Positions 54,556 through 63,927 of a stretch of 64,000 bases of DNA are shown here, one piece after another; positions within the stretch are counted from its first letter, which is position 1; the number at the start of each line of letters is the position of its first letter. Location of the stretch: NCBI RefSeq assembly GCF_963677155.1, contig NZ_OY781884.1:1-64000 (forward strand), given 5' to 3'. The translations under genes and the position numbers were made by a program. The DNA is from an uncultured Draconibacterium sp. Lineage in GTDB: Bacteria > Bacteroidota > Bacteroidia > Bacteroidales > Prolixibacteraceae. The notes under the pieces are model-generated. The model searched no databases and was not told the DNA's origin. It worked only from the letters and a program-made list of their open reading frames with translations.

Positions 54556-56088
54556 ATGAAAAAGCTCCATCCAAAACACTTTAGCATTCTTGTTCCGGTT
54601 ACAGCCTATTTATATGTCCTGCTTTTTGTGTATGCAGGAATAAGTAAATTGATGGATTACGAAAACTTCACGGTTCAGCTGGGCCAGTCTCCGTTGCTTA
54701 GCGCCTATGCCGGTTTGATTGCTCCAACTGTAATCGCACTGGAGTTGTTGCTGTCACTGTCGTTGATTCGAAAAAATACCCGGCTTATTGGTCTGTATGC
54801 ATCGTTATTCTTAATGGTTGCATTTACCGTATATATTTACCTTATTCTGAATTACAGCGATTTTGTTCCCTGTTCCTGTGGAGGTATCATTGAAAAAATG
54901 AACTGGACCGAGCACATGGTCTTTAATATCTCCTTTGCTGCACTAGCTCTTTTTGCTATTGTGCTTTCGGAGAAAAAGAAAAGAACCCGAATTCGTTTTG
55001 TAATTTTAAAGAGCCTTTTGCCATCCCTGCTTGCAGCAGGTGCTGTTGTTGCACTTTTCTTATCTTCTGAGCATATTATTAAAAAAGAAAACAGTTTTAT
55101 CCGCAGGTTTGGCCAACATCCAATCCGTGATGAAAAGGCCGTGGACCTGGAGGTAAACTCCTATTATTTTGCAGGGATGAATGATGGGCAAATCTATCTT
55201 GGAAACTCTACAGCCCCATTGCTAATCACCCAAATAGATACGGCACTAACCAATAAGAAGGCAGTTAAAATAGAACTTGATAACGTCGATCATTCTTTTC
55301 GTTATATACAGTTACAGGTAAAGCCACCCCATTTTTATTTTTACGATGGTACGGTCCCGGTGATTTATCGCGGACATTTAGGCGATACAACGGCGCATAC
55401 GGTTAGCATTAACGACTGTTATTTTTCCCAGCTTCAGGTAATCGATTCCGTTAATTTTGCTTTTCGGGCACAAAGCAGCCAAACAAAATCATGGGTGCTG
55501 GGGACTTTGAATCTTGAAGCCGACCCAAATATAAGGCTAGCCCAAAGCTTGCTTGAAAAACAAGTTGACGGAATATTTGATACCGACGGTCAATTACTTT
55601 ATGATGATGCAAGCAGAGAACTCGTCTATATTTATTACTACCGCAACCAATTCCTTATAATGGACCAAGAGCTGAATCTGTTGCAGGAGCTAAACACCAT
55701 CGATACTACGTCCAGAGCAAAGGTACAGGTGCGCATGCTTTCTGATGGAAGGTACAAAATGGATGCGCCGCCTTTGCTGGTCAACAAAACATCGACAGTA
55801 CACCGGCAGGTTCTTTTTAATCTCTCCATGCTCATGGGGAAATACGAGTCACGGGAACAGTGGGAAAAAGCTTCTGTAGTTGATATGTACCGGACCGGAG
55901 GACGGGAATACCTGGGAAGTTTTTATGCCTATCACCGGGGAGAGAACAAGTTGTCCGGGCTATTGGCTACGAACAATCACTTGTTCATATTATCAGGAAA
56001 TGAACTGGTGCGTTACAGTTTTGCGCAGGCTGTGACACGCAATTTTCAAAAAGGGGAAGCTGAAAACCTTGAACAGAGTAGGCAATAA
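54556..56088 (+). CDS. MauE/DoxX-like redox membrane protein with large C-terminal exported domain
   Basis: This 510-aa protein has four to five TM helices in residues about 10-180. It begins with the family's VLLFVYAGISKLMDYENF and has a CxC pair in FVPCSCGGIIEKMNW (Cys106, Cys108), the position where MauE-type proteins carry redox-active cysteines. After the last TM (about 155-170) about 340 residues follow outside the membrane. They are beta-rich (IYLGNSTAPLLITQID, FYFYDGTVPVIYRGHLGD, LFILSGNELVRYSF), resembling a beta-propeller or BF3164-type lipoprotein fold. This fusion is the notable feature. The gene is 17 bp upstream of a secreted Cys-rich peptide gene, suggesting it handles the disulfides of that peptide. 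Confidence 0.75.
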   Translation: MKKLHPKHFSILVPVTAYLYVLLFVYAGISKLMDYENFTVQLGQSPLLSAYAGLIAPTVIALELLLSLSLIRKNTRLIGLYASLFLMVAFTVYIYLILNYSDFVPCSCGGIIEKMNWTEHMVFNISFAALALFAIVLSEKKKRTRIRFVILKSLLPSLLAAGAVVALFLSSEHIIKKENSFIRRFGQHPIRDEKAVDLEVNSYYFAGMNDGQIYLGNSTAPLLITQIDTALTNKKAVKIELDNVDHSFRYIQLQVKPPHFYFYDGTVPVIYRGHLGDTTAHTVSINDCYFSQLQVIDSVNFAFRAQSSQTKSWVLGTLNLEADPNIRLAQSLLEKQVDGIFDTDGQLLYDDASRELVYIYYYRNQFLIMDQELNLLQELNTIDTTSRAKVQVRMLSDGRYKMDAPPLLVNKTSTVHRQVLFNLSMLMGKYESREQWEKASVVDMYRTGGREYLGSFYAYHRGENKLSGLLATNNHLFILSGNELVRYSFAQAVTRNFQKGEAENLEQSRQ

Positions 56089-56105
56089 ATTTAAATTCTA
56101 CGAAC

Positions 56106-56375
56106 ATGAAAAAGTTAAAAAGTATCATTCTGCCAGTTGCAGTTGTACTCCTGGGAGTTGGAGCTGCTATTGCCGGTAATACGGCAAAAAGTTTGGATGC
56201 ATCAGAACCCGGTTATTATTTTGATACCTCACAGGGGCAGTGTGTATCTTCCGGTGAACAGTGTAGCCCAACACCTGGACAGGCATGTACCTGGAAAGAT
56301 GCCAATGGCATCACACACAACCTGAGCCGTGAAGGCGAAACCATGTGTGGAATACCGCTGTACAAACTGAACTAA
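56106..56375 (+). CDS. DUF6520/NVEALA-like secreted Cys-rich peptide
   Basis: An 89-aa precursor with signal peptide MKKLKSIILPVAVVLLGVGAAIAG (about 1-23). The mature part of about 65 residues holds four Cys: GQCVSSGEQCSPTPGQAC and MCGIPLYKLN at the end. The overall pattern, including the terminal PLYKL, is that of DUF6520 peptides, small exported proteins of Bacteroidota with no known function that commonly travel with MauE-type membrane proteins. Cys spacing suggests two disulfides. It could be a structural, signalling or bacteriocin-like peptide; nothing in the sequence decides. It ends at a terminator (56383) that overlaps the convergent S9 gene. Confidence 0.75.
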   Translation: MKKLKSIILPVAVVLLGVGAAIAGNTAKSLDASEPGYYFDTSQGQCVSSGEQCSPTPGQACTWKDANGITHNLSREGETMCGIPLYKLN

Positions 56376-56382
56376 AGAAGAA

Positions 56383-56407
56383 GGATGCTCTACTGAGCAT
56401 CCTTTTT
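56383..56407 (+). terminator. Terminator overlapping the end of the S9 peptidase gene
   Basis: GGATGCTC (56383-56390), loop TACT, GAGCATCC (56395-56402), then a T tract. The stem lies in the last codons and stop of the convergent peptidase gene. Confidence 0.85.
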
Positions 56408-58894
56408 GCTCATCCCCTTACTTATCCATTCACATTCAACATTATCTTTTAAAAAATAATTAAACCAGTCCAGTATTTTGTAAATCAGGTCATTTTGTGT
56501 TTGTTTTTGCAACAATACATGCCCTTCATTTTTATAAAACAGAGCTATGACATCTTTTTCATTTCTACATAAGGCGTTGTAGAATGCCATGGTGTGATCT
56601 GGCGTTACATTTCTATCCTCAGTTCCTGTCCAGAGTAATACCGGAGCATTCACTTTTTCAGCATGATAGATCGGATTGTTTTTGAAGTAGAGTTCTTTAT
56701 CTGCTGAAAAAGGCACACCAAGTTTATACTGATTGGCTTCAATTCTGACATAATCAGGTATATGAAAACCGTAATTAAAGGAATGGCTATCCCATACAAT
56801 ATCACAATGAGCGGAACCGGAAACGAAAGTAGCAAACCGATCAGAGCGGGTTGCTATGTAATTGGTCTCATAGCCTCCGAAGGAGTGCCCAATCAATCCA
56901 ATTCTTTCCTTGTCAATTGTTGGGTTATGAGCCAATGCCTCCAGTGCATGATTAACACAGTCCAGCGCATCTATGCCAGGCCCATTTTTCCCGGAGATTT
57001 CAATGTCAGGCAGGTACACAAAATATCCTTTTTCGAGTAGTAATCTAATGTTAAAACCGATGCCTTCATATATTGACGGGGAAAGATAACGGCTGGCAAG
57101 ATTGTTTTGCTTTTGGTAAATATGCACGACCATGGGATATTTCTGAGATGGCTTGTATTCCAGCGGGTAATACAAAATTCCCTTTAAAGGAGTTCTTTCT
57201 CTGTTGGTATAGGAAATTAGTTCTTGTTTCAGCGTTAAAATTGTTTCATCCTGTTTATTACTTTCGAAAATAACAACTGGATTTTTTCCAGTTTCTTTAT
57301 AAACCAACCGGGGAGGTTGGTTATAATCTTCTTCGAGCCAGGAAAAGCTGGTAAAGAATCGATTATACTTCAGCGATTGGATGTGTTTGGTTGTTGGAGG
57401 TATAATGACTTCTGTTTTTCCTTTGAACCACAAGCTGTAACCCGTTTGGTTTTTCTGTGGATTGTACAGTTCAATCACCAGGGGATTTGATAGATTTACC
57501 TGTTGAGTGGAAAATCGACCATAGGAAGATTTAATGTCCTCACGCTTGATGTTTACAATTTTGGTAATGTATTCATTAAATTTTGCCAGACAGGTAAGAG
57601 TTTCTGTTTTTATGTCCCATTGCCATACAGCACCCTTCCCTTGAAAAACAACAGACTTGCAATCGGTTGAAAACCATGGCATACTTAAATACTTTCCTTC
57701 AATAAACTTTGTGCCTTTCGAGGGAAGATGATAAAGTTTCCATCCATTTTCAACGGGAGAAAGGGCATAGTTTCCATTTCCCGAGAGATAATATTCAGGA
57801 GCAATGGTATCCAGCTCTACATAATTGTCATCTTTCAGATCATATAAAAACAATTGTATAGGTGGTTGTTCCGACTGGTAGTCCTGTAGCTTCCATGGAT
57901 CAATGCTTAAAAAGTATCTTTTGTTCCTTATGTTAAGCGCTTTGGGTTGCTTATCTGTCCCTGCTCTTCGAATAAAATGGTCACGGGGTTTCCAAATGTA
58001 AGTCATGACAGTAATTGGAGGAAAAAACTTTTCTACCAATCTTTTATCATTACCCCGCCAGATATTCACCATTTCATTCTTTTGCTGTTTTTGGGGTACT
58101 ATCAGTTTTAGAAAATGAACACCATCCTCAATTTCTTCCGTAAATGCTCGTTGGAAAGTTGTTGGCAGAATTTCATTCAAAAGATAGTTTTTTTTAGCCT
58201 GGACATCCAGAAAAACCAGATTTAGAACAGAATCTTGCTGGTTTTGCTCGTGAATTATTAGCTTCTGTCCATCATTGGCAATATCCAGATATGAAATCTT
58301 GTTAATTGTATGATATACCTTTTCAATGGTATTCTCCATAATACGAAAAACATCATAGCCTTGATCCGGATTTTCCGCAAATGCATAAATCTGATCACTC
58401 TTTGTGACAAAGAACCGGATCACCCGATTAACAACATTCAAAAGGAGCCCATCAGTTTTACGCAGTTCAAGTTTGTTCTGTTCATCTTTATTGTAGAGCA
58501 GCACAAACTGCTCTTTGGTTTTTAACACCTGTACTTGTTTTGTTCCCCGATACAAAATACTGTTTTGATCTTTTAAGTTCAACAGTTCGGCCTGGTTTGA
58601 ACGTTGCATCAGCAATTGACCAGTGCCGGTAAAAACAACTGTCTTTACTTTTGTCCGGTAACCCAGCGGATTTCCGGGATGCCGGCTGTCAAAAATCAGC
58701 AGCGTATCCCTGTTTTGGTCATACGATTTCCATGCAGTCAACCATTTGCCATCGTCACTCATCTTCAGTCCGGTAAGCTCATAGTATTTCTTAACCGGAT
58801 ACTGAAGTTCTTCTTCGTTTTGTGCCATTAATTCCTGCCCTGCTGCAAGCAGCAGAGACAGGAATAAGGACAATATGAGAAATTTGGGTTTCAT
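56390..58894 (-). CDS. S9-family serine peptidase (prolyl oligopeptidase/acylaminoacyl peptidase fold)
   Basis: This exported peptidase of about 834 aa starts MKPKFLILSLFLSLLLAAG (signal peptide); ATG 58894 is chosen because it follows the susD stop directly (58896). Residues about 40-560 form a beta-propeller. The alpha/beta-hydrolase domain holds Ser671 in GLIGHSFGGYE, Asp760 in WTGTEDRNVTP and His792 in NEGHVLL, so the triad is complete. Function is presumably cleavage of short peptides in the periplasm, after import through the neighbouring SusC/SusD pair. The coupled reading with susD implies one operon. Confidence 0.85.
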   Translation of the reverse strand: MKPKFLILSLFLSLLLAAGQELMAQNEEELQYPVKKYYELTGLKMSDDGKWLTAWKSYDQNRDTLLIFDSRHPGNPLGYRTKVKTVVFTGTGQLLMQRSNQAELLNLKDQNSILYRGTKQVQVLKTKEQFVLLYNKDEQNKLELRKTDGLLLNVVNRVIRFFVTKSDQIYAFAENPDQGYDVFRIMENTIEKVYHTINKISYLDIANDGQKLIIHEQNQQDSVLNLVFLDVQAKKNYLLNEILPTTFQRAFTEEIEDGVHFLKLIVPQKQQKNEMVNIWRGNDKRLVEKFFPPITVMTYIWKPRDHFIRRAGTDKQPKALNIRNKRYFLSIDPWKLQDYQSEQPPIQLFLYDLKDDNYVELDTIAPEYYLSGNGNYALSPVENGWKLYHLPSKGTKFIEGKYLSMPWFSTDCKSVVFQGKGAVWQWDIKTETLTCLAKFNEYITKIVNIKREDIKSSYGRFSTQQVNLSNPLVIELYNPQKNQTGYSLWFKGKTEVIIPPTTKHIQSLKYNRFFTSFSWLEEDYNQPPRLVYKETGKNPVVIFESNKQDETILTLKQELISYTNRERTPLKGILYYPLEYKPSQKYPMVVHIYQKQNNLASRYLSPSIYEGIGFNIRLLLEKGYFVYLPDIEISGKNGPGIDALDCVNHALEALAHNPTIDKERIGLIGHSFGGYETNYIATRSDRFATFVSGSAHCDIVWDSHSFNYGFHIPDYVRIEANQYKLGVPFSADKELYFKNNPIYHAEKVNAPVLLWTGTEDRNVTPDHTMAFYNALCRNEKDVIALFYKNEGHVLLQKQTQNDLIYKILDWFNYFLKDNVECEWISKGMSKKDAQ

Positions 58895-58895
58895 A

Positions 58896-60266
58896 TTAAT
58901 AGCCGGGATTTTGCGGATATAAGTTGACATTGAGCAACAATTCGTTCAGGGGTAAGGGCCATAAACTTTTGGTATCATTCCAGTTGGATTTCACTGTTTT
59001 TAAATCATCCAGATGCCCCAGACGTTTCAGGTCCAGGAAGCGATGTCCAAACTCAGTAAAAAACTCACGTTGTTTTTCTGTCAGTAGTTCCGTAATAAAT
59101 TCTTCGGAAGAAAGGTCTGTGAGCGGAGTTAAGCCTGCCCGTTCGCGCGAAATATTCAGATAAAGCAAAGCTTCATTCTCCCGGTTTTGTTTAGCCAGAG
59201 CTTCAGCAAGAATAAAGTACACCTCTTCAAGCCGGAAAACTACTGAAAATTCGTTGGTATTGGTACCGGACAAATTTTTGTATTTGTAGGGTCTGTACCA
59301 GGTGTCACCGTTAAAACTGACCGGAGTCATCCAGCGCTGTTTACGCAGATCATTTTCTGCAAAACTGCTGATCAGCTCTTCGGAGAGCACATAGGCATAC
59401 GGTGCTACATCGGAGAAATAATAAAATGATGCTTCTTTTGTGGCATCTCCACTGTTTTGGGGACCCATTTGCCAAAGAATATGGCTGCCATTGTTGTGAA
59501 AAACCTCGCTCAGATCAGGTTGTAACTGGTACAAGGAAGATTGCAGTATCCCATTGGCCAGTTGTTCGGCCTGCTGGTATTTTTGTTCTGTCAGGTACAC
59601 TTTGGCCAATACGAGTTCCGTCACTTTACGGTTGGGATAGATACGTTGTGCATTGCGGTAATTATCATCCAGAAGGGATGCTGCCTCTTCCAGATCTGAT
59701 TCCAGTTGTTCCAATAAAGCAGCTGATTCTGTTTTGCTTAAGTTCCGGTTGTATTCATAATCAATACTGGTTGTATATGGAATGTCCCCAAAGAACTGCT
59801 GCAAATAGAAATAGAGCAGTGAGCGAATAAGCAGAGCTTCTCCCTTTAACTGATTTTTTTCTTCAGCAGAAAGGGAGGTGGAAAGTTCTGTTCCGTTAAT
59901 AATTGAATTGGCATAGTAAATCTGTGTATAGGCCGTGTTCCAAAGATTTGCAATCTTCGTGTTGGTTTCCTGTTGCTGGTTGAGATAAATATCCATCACC
60001 CCATTCTGGTCGTTGTTGTAACAAACCAGTTCATCAGCATAAGATGCAGCCAGAGTGCTCATGGTAAAGTATCCTGCGCCGGATATAAGCGACTGGTCAC
60101 GCAAATCGGCATATAAACCGGACATAGCCGCATTTGCCGTCTGAATATTTTCAAATACCTGGGGTGTTCCCAGTTGATTGGTAGGGGCACTTACCTCTAC
60201 CAGATTTTCGCAGGAGATTAAAACTCCCAGACAAAAAATGAGTATTGTATTTTTTATTCGTTTCAT
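58896..60266 (-). CDS. SusD/RagB-family outer-membrane nutrient-binding lipoprotein
   Basis: A 456-aa lipoprotein with the lipobox FCLGVLISC (Cys19). Domains: N-terminal SusD-like (about 20-190, with TPR helices such as NQLKGEALLIRSLLYFYL) and C-terminal RagB/SusD (about 260-456; FRLEEVYFILAEALAKQN, LLYLNISRERAGL, EFGHRFLDLKRLG). It caps the SusC transporter and captures substrate. No glycan-active enzymes are nearby, and an S9 peptidase follows at once, so the substrate is plausibly a peptide or protein. It is 11 bp from susC. Confidence 0.9.
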   Translation of the reverse strand: MKRIKNTILIFCLGVLISCENLVEVSAPTNQLGTPQVFENIQTANAAMSGLYADLRDQSLISGAGYFTMSTLAASYADELVCYNNDQNGVMDIYLNQQQETNTKIANLWNTAYTQIYYANSIINGTELSTSLSAEEKNQLKGEALLIRSLLYFYLQQFFGDIPYTTSIDYEYNRNLSKTESAALLEQLESDLEEAASLLDDNYRNAQRIYPNRKVTELVLAKVYLTEQKYQQAEQLANGILQSSLYQLQPDLSEVFHNNGSHILWQMGPQNSGDATKEASFYYFSDVAPYAYVLSEELISSFAENDLRKQRWMTPVSFNGDTWYRPYKYKNLSGTNTNEFSVVFRLEEVYFILAEALAKQNRENEALLYLNISRERAGLTPLTDLSSEEFITELLTEKQREFFTEFGHRFLDLKRLGHLDDLKTVKSNWNDTKSLWPLPLNELLLNVNLYPQNPGY

Positions 60267-60277
60267 TTGTTTCGTTT

Positions 60278-63200
60278 TTAAAAATTAAGCTGGATTCCAA
60301 AAGCCCACGTTTTTAAAGGAGGCAGAAAACCGGTGAGAGAAAATTCAGGGTCCAGACCGAAATAATTTGTTAGAGTAAGCAGGTTTTGTCCCTGTACATA
60401 GAATCTTGCGCTTTGCAGGTAATTATTGAATTGCAGTGTGTATCCCAACTGCACGTTTTTGAGGCGGACAAAAGAAGCATCACTGATGGCAGCAGTACTG
60501 CTGCTGTAGTAGCTGTGCAGTTGATTGATTTGCGAATTTGTACCTGATGAATAGGGCATATACTGACCATCGGGATTGTCCTGCGACCATACATTCAGTA
60601 CCTCAACAGGTTGATTGTATATACTTCCCGGACGAGGCATCAGACTGATGTAGTTTTGCTGGCGCTGTTTTACAAACTGAAACAGCAACGAGAACTCCCA
60701 CTGTTTGTAAGAAAGTTGGTTCGACCAGCCTCCGAAATACTTAACGGCGGTATTCTCAATCACCTGATTGTCGTCGGGAGAGGTGATGTTCCCGTCGTTG
60801 TTGTAGTCCGTGAAACGATAAAGTTCCGTTTCAGCATCAATGCCCTCATAATTGTATCCTTTAATTATTGAGGTTGGGTAACCAACAACATATTGATTAG
60901 CATAGGTAGAGCCTTCCAGTCCCGGGAAAGAAATCAGTTTGTTTTTGGGGAAACTGATGTTGATACTGCTGTTCCAGGAGAATTGGTTGCTTTGTACTGG
61001 CGTAGCGCTGAATTCCAGTTCCAGTCCCTTGTTTTCCACTTTTGCAGGGAGATTGGCTTGTATGTTGCTAAATCCGGTAGTGGCGGGCAACGGAATACCA
61101 ACGAGCTGGTTGCCGGAGCGGTTGCGGTACCATGCGGCACTGAATTGTATGCGGTCATTCAGGAAACCCAGTTCCAGAGCTGCCTCCAGTTTGGTGGTTT
61201 TCTCCCAACTGAAGTAGGGGTTATTTAGCCGGGAAGGATACAGACTGGTATTGCCACCATATAATGTATTGCTGACAGTATAAGTATCCAGATACTGGTA
61301 GTCTCCGATCAGGTCGCTACCGGAAATTCCATAGCTGGCCCGTAGTTTTCCGAAGCTTAGCCATTGGCTGGATGCAAAGAAATTTTCCCTTGAAAATAGC
61401 CATGCACCACCAACCGCTCCGAAATTGGCAAAGCGCTGGTTGGGGCCAAATCGACTGGAACCATCCCTTCTACCCGTGAGGTTTACGATGTAACGTTCTT
61501 TGAATTGGTAGTTTATGCGTCCGAATACTGCGGCGTAACGGTATTCCACTTTATCATCACCGCTGACTATAACATTTGCTGCCGCAGCCAGATTCGTGAT
61601 CAGCGCGTTGCTTTCAAAGCCATAACCCATTACATTCAATGCGGTTCGCTGTGTTTGTTGCAGCGTTCCTCCTATCAACATATCGATTTCATGGTTGTTA
61701 AAGGTATGCCGGTAATTCAGCTGGGGCTCTACAAGCCACGAAAACTGCTGGTTCTGGTTTTTGAAAGCCTGTGATAAATCAGGCGTTAATCCGAAAGCTG
61801 GATTGTACATGGTATTGGGGCGAAGCATCAACTCTTCAAATGCAGTATAACTGATTCCTCCGTTTAATTTCAGATACACCGAAGGCAACAATTCGTACTG
61901 TGTATTGAGATTGGTATTAAAGGTTTTACTCTTATACGAGTAGGTACTTTCATAGGCTGCCAGAGGATTGGTAAAAGTGTTGTTTTCCCAGTTCAGGCTG
62001 CCATCTTCATGGTATAAAGCAGGGGCATTGGGAGATAAGCGAATAGCTTCACTCGTAATTTCGCTCTGGATTAAGTTATTGGACTGGTTGGAGAATAATC
62101 CGGACACATTCAGGAGAAAACGATTATCCGTTGAATGGTGACTAAAACTCCCGGAAATATTATCGGTTTTGTATTTGAAGTCATCCGAAAATACGGTGGT
62201 TTGTTCGTTGTGGCTGCCACTGATTATATAGCTGCTTTCTTTACTGCCTCCGCTGAGTGAAAACTGTAGCATCGAGTTGGTTGCTTTCCGGCCAATCAGT
62301 TCTTCCTGCCAGTCGGTATACCGGGTTTCGTCCCAGGTACCGTTTATATCGTAGGCGTTAGGAGGATAATCGGTAATCCCGTCATTGACATAGGCCTGAC
62401 AACGCATTTCAAGGTATTGTTGCGTATTCATCATGTTCATTTTATTGGCTATCCGGCTGACGCCATAACTGCTGTTGATACTAAACACTGTTTTACTGTC
62501 GGCCTTTCCTCTTTTCGTAGTTACCAGTATCACTCCGTTGGCACCGCGCGAACCATATATGGCGGTTGCATCGGCGTCCTTTAATATCTCGATGCTTTCA
62601 ATATCGTTGGGATTAATTGCATTAAGCGGATCAATTTCTCCATGCGGAAGAATTATGCCTCCCAGCGATGTGGGCGTTTGAAGAGTGGCCGGAACCCCGT
62701 CGATGATATAAAGCGGATAATTGCCGCTACGCCGGAGACTGTTTGTTCCCCGGATTTGTATGTCGTAGCCTCCGCCGGGAGTTCCGCTGCTTTGAGTAAT
62801 ATTAACTCCTGCCATACGCCCCTGTACCGATGACAATGCATTACTCACAGGCTGGTTTTCCAGTTCTTTGGCTCTTACCCGGGCAATACTTCCGGTACGC
62901 TCCTGGTCTTTAACCGTGTAATACCCTGCATTTACAGTTACTTCCGAAAGTGTAGTAACATCTTCCTGCAGTTGCACATTTATTTGTGTACGTCCGTTTA
63001 GTGGAATTTCACGGGATTTAAAACCGATAAACGAAAAGATAAGGACGGCATCTTCAGGGGTGTTTTTCATCGAATAGTATCCTTCGGAATTGGTACTGGT
63101 TCCCATTGAGGTGCCTTTAACAACAATCGTAACTCCGGGTAAAGGAGGCCCCGTCATATTTGTTACACGACCGCTTAAGGCAATTGTTTGGGCATAAGCC

Positions 63201-63325
63201 TGGTTTATGGAGAGTATAACCAGCAGACAGACAGGAAATAATAACTGAAGCTGTTTTCGGGCACCGGCGGAAGTTTTGGATGCTAAGCGATAGAACTGAG
63301 TATGGTATAGAATATATTTTTTCAT
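60278..63325 (-). CDS. SusC/RagA-family TonB-dependent outer-membrane transporter
   Basis: The protein is about 1015 aa. After a signal peptide (about 10-45, ending AYAQ) comes a CarboxypepD_reg domain (LSGRVTNMTGPPLPGVTIV), then a plug (LSEVTVNAGYYTV, ALSSVQGRMAGVNITQ, IRGTNSLRRSGNYPLYIIDG, ATAIYGSRGANGVILVTTKRGK). A 22-strand barrel ends TWAFGIQLNF. Start MKKYILYH at 63325 is preferred to the upstream ATG at 63343. There is no N-terminal STN or FecR/sigma gene next to it, so regulation is not by the usual anti-sigma system. It forms an operon with susD and the S9 peptidase. Confidence 0.92.
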   Translation of the reverse strand: MKKYILYHTQFYRLASKTSAGARKQLQLLFPVCLLVILSINQAYAQTIALSGRVTNMTGPPLPGVTIVVKGTSMGTSTNSEGYYSMKNTPEDAVLIFSFIGFKSREIPLNGRTQINVQLQEDVTTLSEVTVNAGYYTVKDQERTGSIARVRAKELENQPVSNALSSVQGRMAGVNITQSSGTPGGGYDIQIRGTNSLRRSGNYPLYIIDGVPATLQTPTSLGGIILPHGEIDPLNAINPNDIESIEILKDADATAIYGSRGANGVILVTTKRGKADSKTVFSINSSYGVSRIANKMNMMNTQQYLEMRCQAYVNDGITDYPPNAYDINGTWDETRYTDWQEELIGRKATNSMLQFSLSGGSKESSYIISGSHNEQTTVFSDDFKYKTDNISGSFSHHSTDNRFLLNVSGLFSNQSNNLIQSEITSEAIRLSPNAPALYHEDGSLNWENNTFTNPLAAYESTYSYKSKTFNTNLNTQYELLPSVYLKLNGGISYTAFEELMLRPNTMYNPAFGLTPDLSQAFKNQNQQFSWLVEPQLNYRHTFNNHEIDMLIGGTLQQTQRTALNVMGYGFESNALITNLAAAANVIVSGDDKVEYRYAAVFGRINYQFKERYIVNLTGRRDGSSRFGPNQRFANFGAVGGAWLFSRENFFASSQWLSFGKLRASYGISGSDLIGDYQYLDTYTVSNTLYGGNTSLYPSRLNNPYFSWEKTTKLEAALELGFLNDRIQFSAAWYRNRSGNQLVGIPLPATTGFSNIQANLPAKVENKGLELEFSATPVQSNQFSWNSSINISFPKNKLISFPGLEGSTYANQYVVGYPTSIIKGYNYEGIDAETELYRFTDYNNDGNITSPDDNQVIENTAVKYFGGWSNQLSYKQWEFSLLFQFVKQRQQNYISLMPRPGSIYNQPVEVLNVWSQDNPDGQYMPYSSGTNSQINQLHSYYSSSTAAISDASFVRLKNVQLGYTLQFNNYLQSARFYVQGQNLLTLTNYFGLDPEFSLTGFLPPLKTWAFGIQLNF

Positions 63326-63791
63326 GGATTTTTTGTTTGGCAAATAGAGTGATTACTAACTATGAAACGTTGTGTTTGAAAAGGCGCCAGGTTGATAATA
63401 CAGCCTGGTTTCGGGGCAGATCTCACTCGGGCGATTTAATTTTGATGCGGTAAAGGATGTTTTGGCGGCTAATAAAAAACACGTAACGCATAGCGGAAAG
63501 GATGGCTGCAAAGTTGTGTGGTTTTTGCAGGCTGCCGGAGGTGTTTGAGCGGATTGGCAGAAGGGTAAAAAGATTACCGTACATCGGGAAAATCAGACAC
63601 AAGTGGGCATAATTTTCCCTGTGTGGAAAGTTTTTCATAAATTTCGATGTTAATTGATGATTATCAAATTAGTTAACATGCAAGCCTGCTACACGTCGCC
63701 AAACTGTTGTAGCGGGCTTACTAGTTGTTCTCTGATTATTTTTTCATAGGCAGCTTGTTTTTTTGATAAAAGCAGAATTACGTAACGTCAT

Positions 63792-63807
63792 TCATGCGTA
63801 AGCATGA
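63792..63807. other. Hairpin with GNRA-type loop
   Basis: TCATGC (63792-63797), loop GTAA, GCATGA (63802-63807). The GTAA loop would be a GNRA tetraloop in RNA, suggesting a structured transcript. Confidence 0.4.
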
Positions 63808-63860
63808 TGTAAGCCGGTAAGCTGAGTTTATTAATAAAAACGCCTGGAATTATAATAAAA

Positions 63861-63927
63861 GGCGCGGACTCAACTTATCCGAACTGAGGTACTGGTATAC
63901 CCGTACACAGATAAGCGAGCCCACGCC
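63861..63927. other. Long imperfect hairpin at the right edge
   Basis: Arms 63861-63879 and 63910-63927 give 15 base pairs with two mismatches and a small internal loop: inner six pairs CTTATC/GATAAG, then CTC/GAG, GG/CC and GGCG/CGCC. The loop contains a nearly palindromic GTAC-t-GGTATACC-c-GTAC (63889-63906). A second copy of AACTTATC at 63945-63952 could compete for the GATAAG arm. This may be a non-coding RNA or the end of a mobile element continuing past the window. Confidence 0.5.

Noticed and set aside
63423-63638. 71-codon minus-strand frame upstream of susC
   Set aside because: No signal peptide or domain, and the position is the expected regulatory region of the susC operon.
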